A stretch of 64,000 bases of DNA from Pontibacter ummariensis (GCF_900188175.1 NZ_FZOQ01000010.1:62001-126000); one strand, 5' to 3'; positions 7,751-17,008 are shown, numbered from the stretch's first letter. Made by a program: numbers and translations. The notes: a model not told the origin generated them from the sequence alone.

Positions 7751-9739
7751 TTATTTAAGAGAGTTAATCCAAGCGGCGATCTTAAGTGCATCCTCTTTTG
7801 GCACCTGTGGCATTGGAGGCATTTCGGTGGCATAGTCCGGCCAGTTCTTTGGCTGTGGGTTGTGGATCAGTTCCACAATCTTCTCGTTGCTGTAGTTTCG
7901 CTTGGCAACGTCCACGTAAGCAGGGCCGATCTGTTTCTTCGTCTCCGAATGGCAGGCCAAACAAGTATACTTCGCCAGGATGCCTTTCACGTCAGCGTAA
8001 ACAGGTGCTTTCACACTAGCAGCGGCAACAGCCTTCGCCGGCGTTCTTTTTGCTGCTGGTCTGGCCACAGCGCTTGTTTTAGGTGCTGCTTTCTTGGGGG
8101 CACTCGCCTTCGGGGCCGCTGAGTTTTTCGTGCTCACTTCGCTCAGCGAGAGCTTTTGCCCTGCAGGTATGTTGTTGAGGGTATAGTAAGCGGTCGGGTG
8201 CACGAGCGAATAAGAGTTATCGCGTGCCCGGACGCCATCCAGTGAGATGGTGTGGATGTGATACCTGCGCATGTTATCCACCAGGATGCGGGCCTTCATG
8301 CCGTCTTCTGACACCTTTACCCCTTTGATAGGGTTTTCTTCTGTGCTAACCGGAGGACTTCCGTACACAGGGTGGTATTTGTAGATAAAGCTGGAAACAG
8401 AGTAGGAAGCAATGTCCTCAGCGGACTCTTTATCCACCGGCTGCGTGAACTCTATCTCAAAGCCATCAGGCATGGCACGCACAGCGCGCATTTCAAACGG
8501 AACGGCGTTGTTCCATACCAGGCGCTGCAGCCCCTGGTTCTCGTCCCCGGCAGAGCCCCAGCCGCGATTCGTCTCTCCGACAAACAGCGATCCGTCCGGA
8601 GCCCAGGCCATGCGCAGTACGCCGGACTGGAACCCGCTCCTGAATGGGAAGGCCGCTCCCTGGTACTCCCCGTTTACTTTCTCCAGGAAAACACGGGAAA
8701 TAAGGCTCATTCCCTGGTCCCCTACCAGGATCTGTCCGCCAAATGGTCCGAAGTTCTCTTCCGGTATCTTGATTGGCTCCGAGTTAGAAACCCCCAGTAT
8801 GCCATGAGGCAGCCATACGGCTGGCAGCTTAAGCTCCGGTATTCTTTCCTTCGCCTCGAACAGGGTGGTAAAGTCCTCGTTTACGATGTTCTCCGGCTTG
8901 ATATAGCGGCCATTCTCATCTTTGATCTCGCGTCCGTCCACCACGGCATTTTGCTGCGCTGGGGTGAGTTTAAGCGGAGAATTAGGCATGTTCGTCCAGC
9001 GCAAGCCTGCCGGGTGCCCCACAAAAGCACCTTTGGTTAGGTGCCACAGGCCACCAGACCCAATCCAGTCACCCTGGTTGTCTGTGTAAAACAGCTCCCC
9101 GTCTATCATGCCCAGGCCGGCAGGAGACCGTACTCCCGTTGCCCATGGCTGCATTTGCCCTTTCTCGTTGATGTTCATTACCCAACCACGCCATGGCACA
9201 CGGCTCTCGCCACGATACCACTGCTCGTCGCCAAAGGCTACGTTACCCGACACAAAGAAGGTCCCGTCCGGAGCGATCTTGGGTCCGAAGCTATACTCGT
9301 GGTAATGCCCGGAAAGAGGCCAGTTATAAACTGTTTCATACACATCCGCCTTTCCGTCCATGTTCTTATCTACCAGCTTCGTCAGCTCTCCCCGCTGCGC
9401 CGCGTACAGGGCCCCGTCTTTGTAGGCCAGGCCCAGGATCTCGTGCAAGCCTGTAGCAAACTTACGGAAGTAAGGCCGTGGGCTTGTGGGGTTCTCCACA
9501 ATGTACACGTCCCCGCGCCGGGTGGATATGCCCAGGTCACCGTTCGGGAGCACCGTCAGTCCCCCCACTTCCAGTAACACGTCCTCCGGTGTACTCACAC
9601 CGGTTATTCTGAAAAAGTCTTCCTCTTTTGGAGATTCTTGTGCCAAGGCTGTAGCACCAACACCTGCTACTGTAACCGCAGACAAGAACAACCGGAAAGC
9701 GGCATTTCGAAGTGCTTTTTTACTCGTATGTTTTTTCAT
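7751..9739 (-). CDS. Secreted beta-propeller (sugar-dehydrogenase-like) with C-terminal cytochrome c
   Basis: The start chosen at 9739 (MKKHTSKK) gives a 662-residue protein with a normal signal peptide ending in ATALAQ; an ATG four codons upstream (9751) is also possible. The body (about 35-500) is a propeller-like domain with repeated GDL/GTFFVSGN/GSLFVGETNRGW blades, as in PQQ-type soluble sugar dehydrogenases. A low-complexity Ala/Lys/Pro linker (about 530-575) leads to a small class I cytochrome c with haem motif CLACH (about residue 593) and a Met-rich segment EMPPMPQVP supplying an axial ligand. I infer periplasmic oxidation of a sugar or glycoside with electrons passed to the haem. 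Its start lies just 20 bp past the stop of the PA14/DUF1080 gene, so co-transcription is very likely. Confidence 0.85.
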   Translation of the reverse strand: MKKHTSKKALRNAAFRLFLSAVTVAGVGATALAQESPKEEDFFRITGVSTPEDVLLEVGGLTVLPNGDLGISTRRGDVYIVENPTSPRPYFRKFATGLHEILGLAYKDGALYAAQRGELTKLVDKNMDGKADVYETVYNWPLSGHYHEYSFGPKIAPDGTFFVSGNVAFGDEQWYRGESRVPWRGWVMNINEKGQMQPWATGVRSPAGLGMIDGELFYTDNQGDWIGSGGLWHLTKGAFVGHPAGLRWTNMPNSPLKLTPAQQNAVVDGREIKDENGRYIKPENIVNEDFTTLFEAKERIPELKLPAVWLPHGILGVSNSEPIKIPEENFGPFGGQILVGDQGMSLISRVFLEKVNGEYQGAAFPFRSGFQSGVLRMAWAPDGSLFVGETNRGWGSAGDENQGLQRLVWNNAVPFEMRAVRAMPDGFEIEFTQPVDKESAEDIASYSVSSFIYKYHPVYGSPPVSTEENPIKGVKVSEDGMKARILVDNMRRYHIHTISLDGVRARDNSYSLVHPTAYYTLNNIPAGQKLSLSEVSTKNSAAPKASAPKKAAPKTSAVARPAAKRTPAKAVAAASVKAPVYADVKGILAKYTCLACHSETKKQIGPAYVDVAKRNYSNEKIVELIHNPQPKNWPDYATEMPPMPQVPKEDALKIAAWINSLK

Positions 9740-9759
9740 GGTATACATCATTGTCTAGG

Positions 9760-11619
9760 TTAGAAAAGGATGGAGTAGTTGAGCTTGTTACCCTGCACAG
9801 GCACGATCAGCTCTTTGCGCCCGTTCGAGTCGCGCACCATTGGCTTGGCGCCACCGGCATCCTCCATGCGCAGATAATAAGATTTCCCGTCAATCAGGTA
9901 AGTGTCCTTTGAGATTGCCTCAATAGAGCTTCCCTGCGCCAGCCTGGCGTACAGGTTAGGGCCAGGGTTTTGTACTGTTATCTGGCGGTTGATCCCCTCC
10001 CCGCCAGGAAGGGCCCTTACCTGATCCTGCACCGTAGTGCCGTAAACCTGATAGATGAAGGTAGGCTGATCCTGCTCGTCCAGCTCATAGCCCTTCGGGC
10101 GGAAGCCGGTGCCTGCCGTATCAGAAACCCAGCTGGCCTTGTCGGACGTTAGCTTGGCGATGGTAAAGGCCGGGTCGCCAAAGTACTGCACTGCCCCAAC
10201 AGGTCTTGAGGAGCCGTTGCCTCTGCTGTACCACATGGGTGTTGCGTCCAGGAAGCCGCCGCGCCATACCTGCACAATGTTTCCATTGTCCTGGTCGTAG
10301 GTATAGTGTACCTGCTCGTCGCTTCCCACATTTACGGCATGCACCACCCGGGTACCACGCCCCTTGCCATCCTGAGAAGGAATGTCCATGAAGCTTCGCA
10401 GGATGGTGTTTACCGGTGCGTCCACCAGGATAGGCCCTGCAGGTTCTCTCTCTCGTAAATTGATGTGTGCTGCAGCGTCTCCGATCTGGAACTCCCGTAT
10501 GCCCGGTCCTTCCACTGTCAGGCCTACCGCTGGCTTGCCCCACTCTACCATTTTGGCATACAGTAGCTCAACAGGCACGTTGCCCGCCGGTAAGGTGATG
10601 GTTCCTCTTTGGTTTCTGCTGTCTGCCGGTACAATCAGCTTGTTGTTTACTTTCATCAAGCCTTTGCCACCCGCTGTGTTCAGGTTAAAGGTGTACTCGC
10701 CCGGCTCCTTTACATGGAGCGTTCCGGTATAGCGGATCAGGAAGTCCTTGGGCAGCTGCTTCAGGTCAGACGTAAGCTGCGCTACGTTTCCTTCCGTTGC
10801 AGGAGAAAGGCTTGTAAAGTCCGGTTCTTGCTCAAACCTGCCCTTGTATACTGTGTACTTCAGGTTATTCAGCTCCGGACGCGGCTTGTTATAGTTTGTG
10901 ATTTTGATGTCCTTTATCGCCACAGCCCCATGGTCTCCCTGGATGCGCAAAGGGCCGCTTGCCACTTCATTGTTCCCAATGGCACCACGGGTTGGCCCGA
11001 AAAGCTCCACGTTCTCATGGATAGTCACTCCATTCAGCTCCATGCGTAGTATTTTCGCATTTGCGATCTTTTTTCCACTGGCATCAAAACGAGGGGCCTG
11101 AAAGGAAACTTTAAGATGCTGCCAAAGGCCCGGGGCGCGGCTTACATTCTGCCGGGGTGCATACCCTTCGAAGCCCTTCTGTGTCTTTTCGTCCCAGCGC
11201 TCATAAATACCACCGTTGTCTGCCGAGGTAGCCTTCTTTGTGCCCCAGCTGTCGTTCAACTGCACCTCGTAGCGCCCCTGTAGGTACACGCCAGAGTTAG
11301 CTCCCTTCGCCATCATATAATCCAGCTCCAGGTCCATGTCTCCATGCTCAAAATTGGTGTACAGGTCTGCTCCTTTCCTTCTTCTGCCTGGCTCGTTCAC
11401 CAACACGCCGGTGCCCTCCGAGGTGCGCAGCTGGTTGGCCTTTTTAAGGTCAGCAGAAACATCGCCCACAACTTTCCAACTTTCGCCAGGGGCCTTAAAA
11501 GAAGACAAGTCCTTTAGCGGCATAGCACCAGGCGCCTGTGCCAGCGCTATTCCGGCACCGCATGCCCAGGCAAGGCCTGTAACTACCAGCTTGTTTGCTG
11601 AAAACTTTAATCTTACCAT
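9760..11619 (-). CDS. Secreted DUF1080 (3-keto-glycoside hydrolase-like) plus PA14-like domain protein
   Basis: The 619-residue product has a signal peptide (about 1-28, LVVTGLAWACGAGIALAQ). Residues about 35-240 form a DUF1080-type sandwich (GANSGVYLQGRYEVQLNDSW, WQHLKVSFQAPRFD, GPLRIQGDHGAVAIKDI). A PA14-like region (about 250-375, with VYKGRFEQEPDF and PGEYTFNLNTAGGKGLMKVN) probably binds carbohydrate. The last 240 residues are an unrecognised domain containing MWYSRGNGSSRPVGAVQYFGD. The arrangement suggests a glycan-binding hydrolase acting with the cytochrome-propeller encoded directly downstream. The family calls are solid; the substrate is unknown. Confidence 0.82.
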   Translation of the reverse strand: MVRLKFSANKLVVTGLAWACGAGIALAQAPGAMPLKDLSSFKAPGESWKVVGDVSADLKKANQLRTSEGTGVLVNEPGRRRKGADLYTNFEHGDMDLELDYMMAKGANSGVYLQGRYEVQLNDSWGTKKATSADNGGIYERWDEKTQKGFEGYAPRQNVSRAPGLWQHLKVSFQAPRFDASGKKIANAKILRMELNGVTIHENVELFGPTRGAIGNNEVASGPLRIQGDHGAVAIKDIKITNYNKPRPELNNLKYTVYKGRFEQEPDFTSLSPATEGNVAQLTSDLKQLPKDFLIRYTGTLHVKEPGEYTFNLNTAGGKGLMKVNNKLIVPADSRNQRGTITLPAGNVPVELLYAKMVEWGKPAVGLTVEGPGIREFQIGDAAAHINLREREPAGPILVDAPVNTILRSFMDIPSQDGKGRGTRVVHAVNVGSDEQVHYTYDQDNGNIVQVWRGGFLDATPMWYSRGNGSSRPVGAVQYFGDPAFTIAKLTSDKASWVSDTAGTGFRPKGYELDEQDQPTFIYQVYGTTVQDQVRALPGGEGINRQITVQNPGPNLYARLAQGSSIEAISKDTYLIDGKSYYLRMEDAGGAKPMVRDSNGRKELIVPVQGNKLNYSILF

Positions 11620-11744
11620 ATGTTTGTTTGAGAGGTTTTATAATAAAAATTCATCTTGAAAACATGTGTATCAGCGAAGTAAGAACTTAGGCTTTAAGAG
11701 GAGGTCTGTCTGCCTTAGCAGTAAAGCCTGGGAGCGCTTAGATA

Positions 11745-11772
11745 AGGAGTGTCTCCAAAAGGAAACACTCCT
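11745..11772. repeat. Hairpin downstream of the ROK gene
   Basis: AGGAGTGT (11745-11752) pairs with ACACTCCT (11765-11772), with a possible extra CC/GG pair in the loop. It lies about 80 bp beyond the ROK stop codon and before the next gene on the same strand. No T-run follows, so it is only a weak terminator candidate. Confidence 0.4.
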
Positions 11773-11852
11773 ATCCAATCACTCAAAACAAACAAACCAT
11801 TAATCAACCTAATCTTTAGTTCCTTATATGAAAGCACATGGCTTTACGCCTT

Positions 11853-12761
11853 CTACCCTTCTTGCACCTCGGTCTCCACTTCCTCTTGCCGGGTCTTTAT
11901 CCAGGTGGCCGCTGCCCCTACCAGAGCCGACTCCTCCCCCAGTTCTGCTATGCGTATGGGAGTACTGCTCCCGTCCTCTTGCAGGCACGCCAGCAGCGTA
12001 GAGGAAAATAACCTGTAGGTCTTTGAAATATTTCCGCCTATCACCACTACCTCCGGTTTCTCCTGTTCGATGAGAGCGCCCAGGAACAAAGCCATGTTTT
12101 GCCCGAACTCATCAAATACCTCTTGCACCTTGCTGTCTTCAGCTGCCAGTGCGGCAAGCTCTTTCACGCCTTTTACTTCGTGGCCTGTCAGTTCAAAGTA
12201 CCTTTTTACAAACCAGCGGGTAGAAAGCAGATCCTCTGCGATGCCTCCCTTGAAAGGAGCACACCACAGCTCGGCATCTTTCGCCCTGCCGTTCTGATAA
12301 ATGGAGGACCCGAAGCCAGTGCCAAGGGTAAGCCCCACCGCGCTTTGATACCCTTTCGCCGCGCCGCACACCACTTCCCCCTGCAAAAAGCACTCAGCGT
12401 CGTTCATAAACCGAATGTGTTCAGGAGCAATCAACAGCCTCTCAGCCAGCAACTCCTTTACATTGAGCTTATAAAGCATATCATACTTATTCTGCCCCTG
12501 AATCAGGGAAATTCCTGCGGGATAGTCAAAGGGACCGGGCATTGCTATTCCTACCCTGCCCGAGAACTCCCGGCTTCCTTTTATGGCGTTCTCCACTACT
12601 ACACACCAGTCATCCATAATTTCCGCCACTGTTCCCTGGCTGTTAATTTCCCGTCGTGCACGGCTTCCAGTTAGAAGTGTACAGGTCTGCAGGTTGACCA
12701 GTGCTGCGGTCGCATGCGAGCCACCAATGTCTATTCCCAGTACTACCGAGTTATCCCTCAT
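11853..12761 (-). CDS. ROK-family sugar kinase, zinc-motif-less
   Basis: The 302-residue protein has the actin-like kinase fold signatures: phosphate loop GIDIGGSHATAA (about 9-20), catalytic Asp in RFMNDAECFLQGE, LTLGTGFGSS and the adenosine-loop VVVIGGNIS. There is no N-terminal HTH, so it is a kinase rather than a repressor. The usual ROK zinc-binding signature (His...CxCGxxGCxE) is absent; the corresponding segment reads APFKGGIAEDLLSTRWF. It sits 38 bp after the GH92 stop codon on the same strand, so it probably phosphorylates a sugar released by that enzyme, mannose being the obvious candidate. Specificity is inferred from context only. Confidence 0.85.
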   Translation of the reverse strand: MRDNSVVLGIDIGGSHATAALVNLQTCTLLTGSRARREINSQGTVAEIMDDWCVVVENAIKGSREFSGRVGIAMPGPFDYPAGISLIQGQNKYDMLYKLNVKELLAERLLIAPEHIRFMNDAECFLQGEVVCGAAKGYQSAVGLTLGTGFGSSIYQNGRAKDAELWCAPFKGGIAEDLLSTRWFVKRYFELTGHEVKGVKELAALAAEDSKVQEVFDEFGQNMALFLGALIEQEKPEVVVIGGNISKTYRLFSSTLLACLQEDGSSTPIRIAELGEESALVGAAATWIKTRQEEVETEVQEG

Positions 12762-12799
12762 AAATATCCCTTTTGAGAATGAGCTTCTAAACTATCCTG

Positions 12800-15094
12800 T
12801 TACTGCTTGATCGAACTGGAGAAGGAGTAAGGATACGCCTCTCTTTCTGTTCCCCGCTTTTTGTTAGGCGTCGCCTGCATGTCGAAGCTAAGCTTGCCTC
12901 CCCGCATGATGTCCTCATGCGTAATGTAGTTCTTGCCGTGCTCCTTCCCGTTGAGCCTGGCTTTATGCACATACATGTTTTCCTCACTGTTTCCGGGCGC
13001 CTCAATCACAAACTCTTTCCCATTCTCCAAGGTGATCGTTGCTTTTTTGAACAGTGGCGCTCCCAGCACATATTCGTTTACTGCCGGGGTTACAGGGTAA
13101 AAGCCCAGGGCAGAGAACACGTACCAGGCAGAGGTTTGCCCGTTGTCCTCGTCCCCGCAATAGCCGTCCGGCGTAGGCTGGTACATGCGGTCCAGCGTCT
13201 GGCGTACCCAGTACTGGGCTTTCCAGGGCTCTCCGGCATAGTTATAAAGGTAAGTCATGTGCTGAATGGGCTGATTGCCGTGCGCATACTGCCCCATGTT
13301 GGCGATCTGCATCTCCCGGATCTCATGGATCACGCCGCCATAATAGCTCTCATCGTAAACAGGAGGCAACGAGAAGACAGAATCCAGCTTAGCGACAAAG
13401 TTCTTTCTGCCTCCCATCAGGTCCACCAGGCCCTGCACATCGTGGAACACAGACCAGCTATAGTGCCAGCTATTGCCCTCCGTAAAGGCATCGCCCCACT
13501 TAAAAGGATTGAACGGGGACTGAAAGGAGCCATCCTTGTTCTTGCCGCGCATCAGGCCGGTGGCAGGGTCGAACAGGTTGCGGTAGTTCTGGCTTCGCTT
13601 GGCATAAAGGTCTATCTCGTCTTGCGGTCGCTTCAGGGCTTTAGCCAGCTGATAAATGGCAAAGTCGTCGTAAGCATACTCTAAGGTACGGGCCGCGTTC
13701 TCGTTGATGTTCACATCGTAGGGCACGTAGCCTAGCTCGTTATAGTAGGCTGCGCCTGCACGGCCAATTGCTGTGATGGGTCCCTCGTTATTAGCCCCGT
13801 GCAGCAGCGCTTCGTACAGCTTTTCGATATCATAGCCACGCAGCCCCTTGATATAGGCATCTGCCACCACCGAGGCGGAGTTGTTGCCGACCATGATGTT
13901 GGCGTATCCAGGGCTGGACCACTCTGGCAGCCAGCCCCCTTCTTTGTAATCGTTGATCAGGCCCTCCTGCATTTCCTTGTTTATAGAAGGGTAAGCAAGG
14001 TTCAGGAAAGGATAAAGCGCCCGGAAGGTGTCCCAGAAACCGGTCCCGGCGAAGCGGTAGCCGGCATAAGTTTTACCGTCGTACGGGCTATAATGCACTA
14101 CCTTATTATCTGAATCAAGCTCGTACATGCGCTGCGGGAAAAAGAGCGTTCGGTACAGGCAGGAGTAGAAAGTGCGCAGCTGGGTATCTGTGCCTCCCTC
14201 TACCTTGATTTTACCAAGCGCATCGTTCCACAGTGTCTGGGCCTTTGCCTTTGTCTCGTCAAATCCATCCCCGGCCAACTCTCGTTTCAGGTTCAGCTCG
14301 GCCTGCTCCAGGCTAATAAAGGAAGAGGCTACCCGCAGGTTTACCTTTTCACCTGCTGTCGTCTTAAAGCCTACTACCGCGCCGGCATGGTCTGCGTTCA
14401 TCTCCAAGGCATCCTTTACCAGCGTGGTGTCATGCCAGGTATAAGACAGGCTAAAGGGCTTATCGACGTAGATAACAAAATAGTTTTTAAAGTTTTTCGG
14501 GTTGCTGCGGGCGTTCTTGGTTGTATAGCCCACGATCTTGTTCTCTTTGGGCAGAACCTTTACATAGGAACCTTTGTCCAGGGCATCCACCACAATAAAA
14601 GAGCTATCGGCTTTAGGAAAGGTAAACCGGAACTGGGCGGCCCGTTCAGTCGGCGTGATCTCCGTTGTCACGTTGTGGTCAGCCAGGTACACCTTATAGT
14701 AATAAGGCTTGGCGACCTCGGCTTTGTGAGAAAACCAACTGGCCCTGTCGTTCTCGCGGAAACGGAGACTGCCTGTTACCGGCATGATGGCGAATTGCCC
14801 GTAGTCGTTCATCCAGGGAGAAGGCTGGTGTGTTTGCTTAAAGCCCCGGATTCGGTCGGCATCGTAAGTGTAAGCCCATCCGTCTCCCATCCTGCCCGTC
14901 TGCGGCGTCCAGAGGTTCATCCCCCAAGGCACCCCTAATGCCGGATAGGTATTTCCGTTAGACAGGCTAACCTTTGAGTCTGTCCCCATTAAAGGATTCA
15001 CCAACTCTGCCGGCTGAAAAGGTTTTGCCTTTTGGGCAAGCGCTGGAAGCGACAAAAAGAATAGGGATAGAATATAAGTAAAACCTTTTCTCAT
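12800..15094 (-). CDS. GH92 exo-alpha-mannosidase, secreted
   Basis: This 764-residue protein begins with a signal peptide (1-20, ending PALAQ). Family 92 landmarks are GVPWGMNLWTPQTG (about 53-66), the HQPSPWMNDYG segment, FWDTFRALYPFLNL, TEGNSWHYSWSVFHD near the catalytic acid, and the C-terminal GDEDNGQTSAWYVFSALGFY (about 648-667). GH92 enzymes are calcium-dependent inverting exo-alpha-mannosidases acting on N-glycans and yeast mannans. The gene is followed by a ROK kinase and preceded by a LacI-type regulator with an operator-like palindrome 58 bp before its start. The linkage it cuts cannot be decided by eye. Confidence 0.93.
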   Translation of the reverse strand: MRKGFTYILSLFFLSLPALAQKAKPFQPAELVNPLMGTDSKVSLSNGNTYPALGVPWGMNLWTPQTGRMGDGWAYTYDADRIRGFKQTHQPSPWMNDYGQFAIMPVTGSLRFRENDRASWFSHKAEVAKPYYYKVYLADHNVTTEITPTERAAQFRFTFPKADSSFIVVDALDKGSYVKVLPKENKIVGYTTKNARSNPKNFKNYFVIYVDKPFSLSYTWHDTTLVKDALEMNADHAGAVVGFKTTAGEKVNLRVASSFISLEQAELNLKRELAGDGFDETKAKAQTLWNDALGKIKVEGGTDTQLRTFYSCLYRTLFFPQRMYELDSDNKVVHYSPYDGKTYAGYRFAGTGFWDTFRALYPFLNLAYPSINKEMQEGLINDYKEGGWLPEWSSPGYANIMVGNNSASVVADAYIKGLRGYDIEKLYEALLHGANNEGPITAIGRAGAAYYNELGYVPYDVNINENAARTLEYAYDDFAIYQLAKALKRPQDEIDLYAKRSQNYRNLFDPATGLMRGKNKDGSFQSPFNPFKWGDAFTEGNSWHYSWSVFHDVQGLVDLMGGRKNFVAKLDSVFSLPPVYDESYYGGVIHEIREMQIANMGQYAHGNQPIQHMTYLYNYAGEPWKAQYWVRQTLDRMYQPTPDGYCGDEDNGQTSAWYVFSALGFYPVTPAVNEYVLGAPLFKKATITLENGKEFVIEAPGNSEENMYVHKARLNGKEHGKNYITHEDIMRGGKLSFDMQATPNKKRGTEREAYPYSFSSSIKQ

Positions 15095-15610
15095 TTACTT
15101 TTATGGGTTATTCTCTTTAATAAACTCGTCAAAATTCCAACTACTGATTTCGCTAAAACGATTTAGCTAATAATAGAAAAAGAAGCTCCAGCTTACTTGC
15201 ACATATTAAAACAACCAAGCTCCAGCAAGCCTGGTGCATTACCTGAATGCTTTTGCTCTTTGTAGCGCCTTTTTAACATATATTCGTCGTGCTTAATTTA
15301 GCTAATCTCTTTAGAGTTGATAACGCAGGCCTCCTCACTATAAAGGAAAGGCAAACAGAAAAGACTTGCTTTTGCAAGGGCAGTGAAATTTGTAAGAGTA
15401 CCCTTTAGATAAAAGCCAATCCGCTACATTACAACAAGTGTACTCTGAGCAAGTAATCACTTTAATTTATATATAACAACTATTATCATACTTTTTTTTA
15501 AATAAATCAGTAAGAGTGCTCCTTCCTCCTCATGATTTTTGCTACAACAACCAAAAAAGGAGCTACTTATAAAGAGTAAGCTACTGCAGGAAATTAATAG
15601 CCGGGGTTTT
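15095..15610. promoter_or_regulatory. Regulatory gap between the LacI gene and GH92
   Basis: These 516 bases carry no gene. They hold the operator-like palindrome at 15152-15167 and a weaker TTTAGCTAATCTCTTTAG stretch near 15297. The rest is strongly AT-rich (notably 15460-15520) and should contain the GH92 promoter. I see no clear TAnnTTTG promoter box. Confidence 0.55.
15152..15167. promoter_or_regulatory. Candidate LacI-family operator upstream of GH92
   Basis: GCTAAAACGATTTAGC is an inverted repeat with one mismatched pair around a central CG. It matches the inner 16 bases of the perfect palindrome before the left susC except at one base. It sits 58 bp upstream of the GH92 start codon and about 440 bp from the LacI gene end. 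Confidence 0.7.
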
Positions 15611-16642
15611 CTAAGCTAGCTTTTTCTTAAGAGAGGATTCACGAATAATGAGTTTAGCAGGCAGCACCACATGCTTGTTCGTATTCATCTGCTCAGGATC
15701 CTCCAGTTGCTTTAGCATTATATTAATAACCTCTTTGGAGATCTCTTCGACAGGTTGTGCTACAGCTGAGACAGGAGGGGCAAACAGTGGAAAGACATCA
15801 TGGTCATCAAAAGAGACAATTCCAACATCAGCGGGAGACATGAAGGTGATGTCTCTTATGGCCTCTAAGCCCCACACACTAATGTAGTTTGTTGCAAACA
15901 CAATGGCGTCTAGCTGCCTGTTGTTTACCAAAAAAGACGTTATTTCCTTTTTATTCTCTTCAGCGGGCTTATCGAAATTCAGCGACTTAACAAGGGGTGG
16001 CAATAAGCAGTCTTCGAGGGCTTTCTTGTACCCATTTAGGCGGTCATTCATTTGCACCTGCTCCGACTCTAAAGTAACGAAGGCAATTCTCGAATACCCT
16101 TGACTTATCAGGTGGTTTACCGCTTTGTAGGTGCTGTTGAAATTGTCAACAATAACATAATTCGTTTTCAGGCGGGGGAAGAAGCGGTCAAACAGCACCA
16201 CAGGGTGCTTGTCGTTTATCAAGCCCTGTATGTCTTCTTCCACTCCTGCGGGCGGGGTAATGATGTAGCCGTCGATTTGCCAGTCTCTGAACATCCTGAT
16301 CAACTCCCGGGTCTTATCCACGCTGTTCTCTGTGCTACAGTAGATAATCTTATAACCCCGCTGATGCGCGGCCTCCTCAATTAACCTGGCCACTTTAGAG
16401 AAAAAAGCATTTGAGATGTCCTCCACCATCAAACTAATGATCCTGGATTTGCCTGTGCGCAGGCTCTGGGCAATCTGATTGGGCTTGTACCCTACTTCCT
16501 CTACAAACTTTAGTACCTGCTCGGCTAACTGCTCGCTAATGCGCTTCTCCTTTGCCTTCCCGTTCAGAACGAATGAGACGGTAGTGGTAGACACATTTAA
16601 CTGTTTGGCAATGTCGCGAATAGAAGGTCTTTTGTTTTTCAT
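15611..16642 (-). CDS. LacI-family transcriptional regulator
   Basis: The 343-residue protein begins with a classic LacI helix-turn-helix and hinge (residues 6-58: IRDIAKQLNVSTTTVSFVLN, then GYKPNQIAQSLRTGKS). A periplasmic-binding-protein-like sensor domain follows (60-335, including VVLFDRFFPRL and VGIVSFDDHDVFPLFAPPVSAV). It should bind a sugar in the cytoplasm and release or gain DNA affinity. The likely targets are the matching palindromes before GH92 and the left susC. A different palindrome (ATAAGCGCTTAT, 16655-16666) lies directly before its own start and may mediate autoregulation. The inducer is probably a product of mannoside breakdown, by context. Confidence 0.93.
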   Translation of the reverse strand: MKNKRPSIRDIAKQLNVSTTTVSFVLNGKAKEKRISEQLAEQVLKFVEEVGYKPNQIAQSLRTGKSRIISLMVEDISNAFFSKVARLIEEAAHQRGYKIIYCSTENSVDKTRELIRMFRDWQIDGYIITPPAGVEEDIQGLINDKHPVVLFDRFFPRLKTNYVIVDNFNSTYKAVNHLISQGYSRIAFVTLESEQVQMNDRLNGYKKALEDCLLPPLVKSLNFDKPAEENKKEITSFLVNNRQLDAIVFATNYISVWGLEAIRDITFMSPADVGIVSFDDHDVFPLFAPPVSAVAQPVEEISKEVINIMLKQLEDPEQMNTNKHVVLPAKLIIRESSLKKKLA

Positions 16643-16654
16643 CTTTCGTTACTA

Positions 16655-16666
16655 ATAAGCGCTTAT
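16655..16666. promoter_or_regulatory. Palindrome just upstream of the LacI gene
   Basis: ATAAGCGCTTAT is a perfect 12-bp palindrome ending 13 bp before the LacI start codon, a position where binding would block initiation. A similar sequence, AATTAGCGCTTATAT, occurs upstream of the left susC near 2730. Confidence 0.4.
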
Positions 16667-16933
16667 GCTTGTTCTGCCCGGAGCTCAAACCTGGCACTGC
16701 TGCTTTCTTCACTCTCTCCCACACACCACGCAGGTTTAGCACGACCATAGGATCATCTTATGCTTGTCTGCCCGCAAAGCAGCTAATCGAAACCAATATA
16801 GCAATATCAACGCAAAGCCGCTTGCTTAGCCAGCCAAATTGGCTTATAGAGTTCTCTTTAGCTGCACAAGATACAGACTGGTCTTTATTTTAGACAGCTG
16901 CTCTCTGTCTTCATTAAGTCTACCGGTAAAAGA

Positions 16934-16966
16934 AAAGCGGTGCAGAGAAGCTCCCTGCACCGCTTT
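16934..16966 (-). terminator. Intrinsic terminator of the ThuA-fusion gene
   Basis: AAAGCGGTGCAG (16934-16945) pairs with CTGCACCGCTTT (16955-16966) around a nine-base loop. On the minus strand the stem runs into TTTTCTTTTA. It lies 43 bp after the stop codon at 17009. Confidence 0.85.
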
Positions 16967-17008
16967 ATTGGCTGCTACAGCCCACTATTTTTAGTTACGC
17001 TTATTCTA

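Larger units (their letters stand above)
16643..17008. other. Gap between LacI start and the ThuA-fusion stop
   Basis: No gene is supported in these 366 bases. They contain the LacI promoter with the 12-bp palindrome at 16655-16666 and, at the right end, the terminator of the ThuA-fusion gene. The short open frames here have no recognisable product. Confidence 0.5.
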
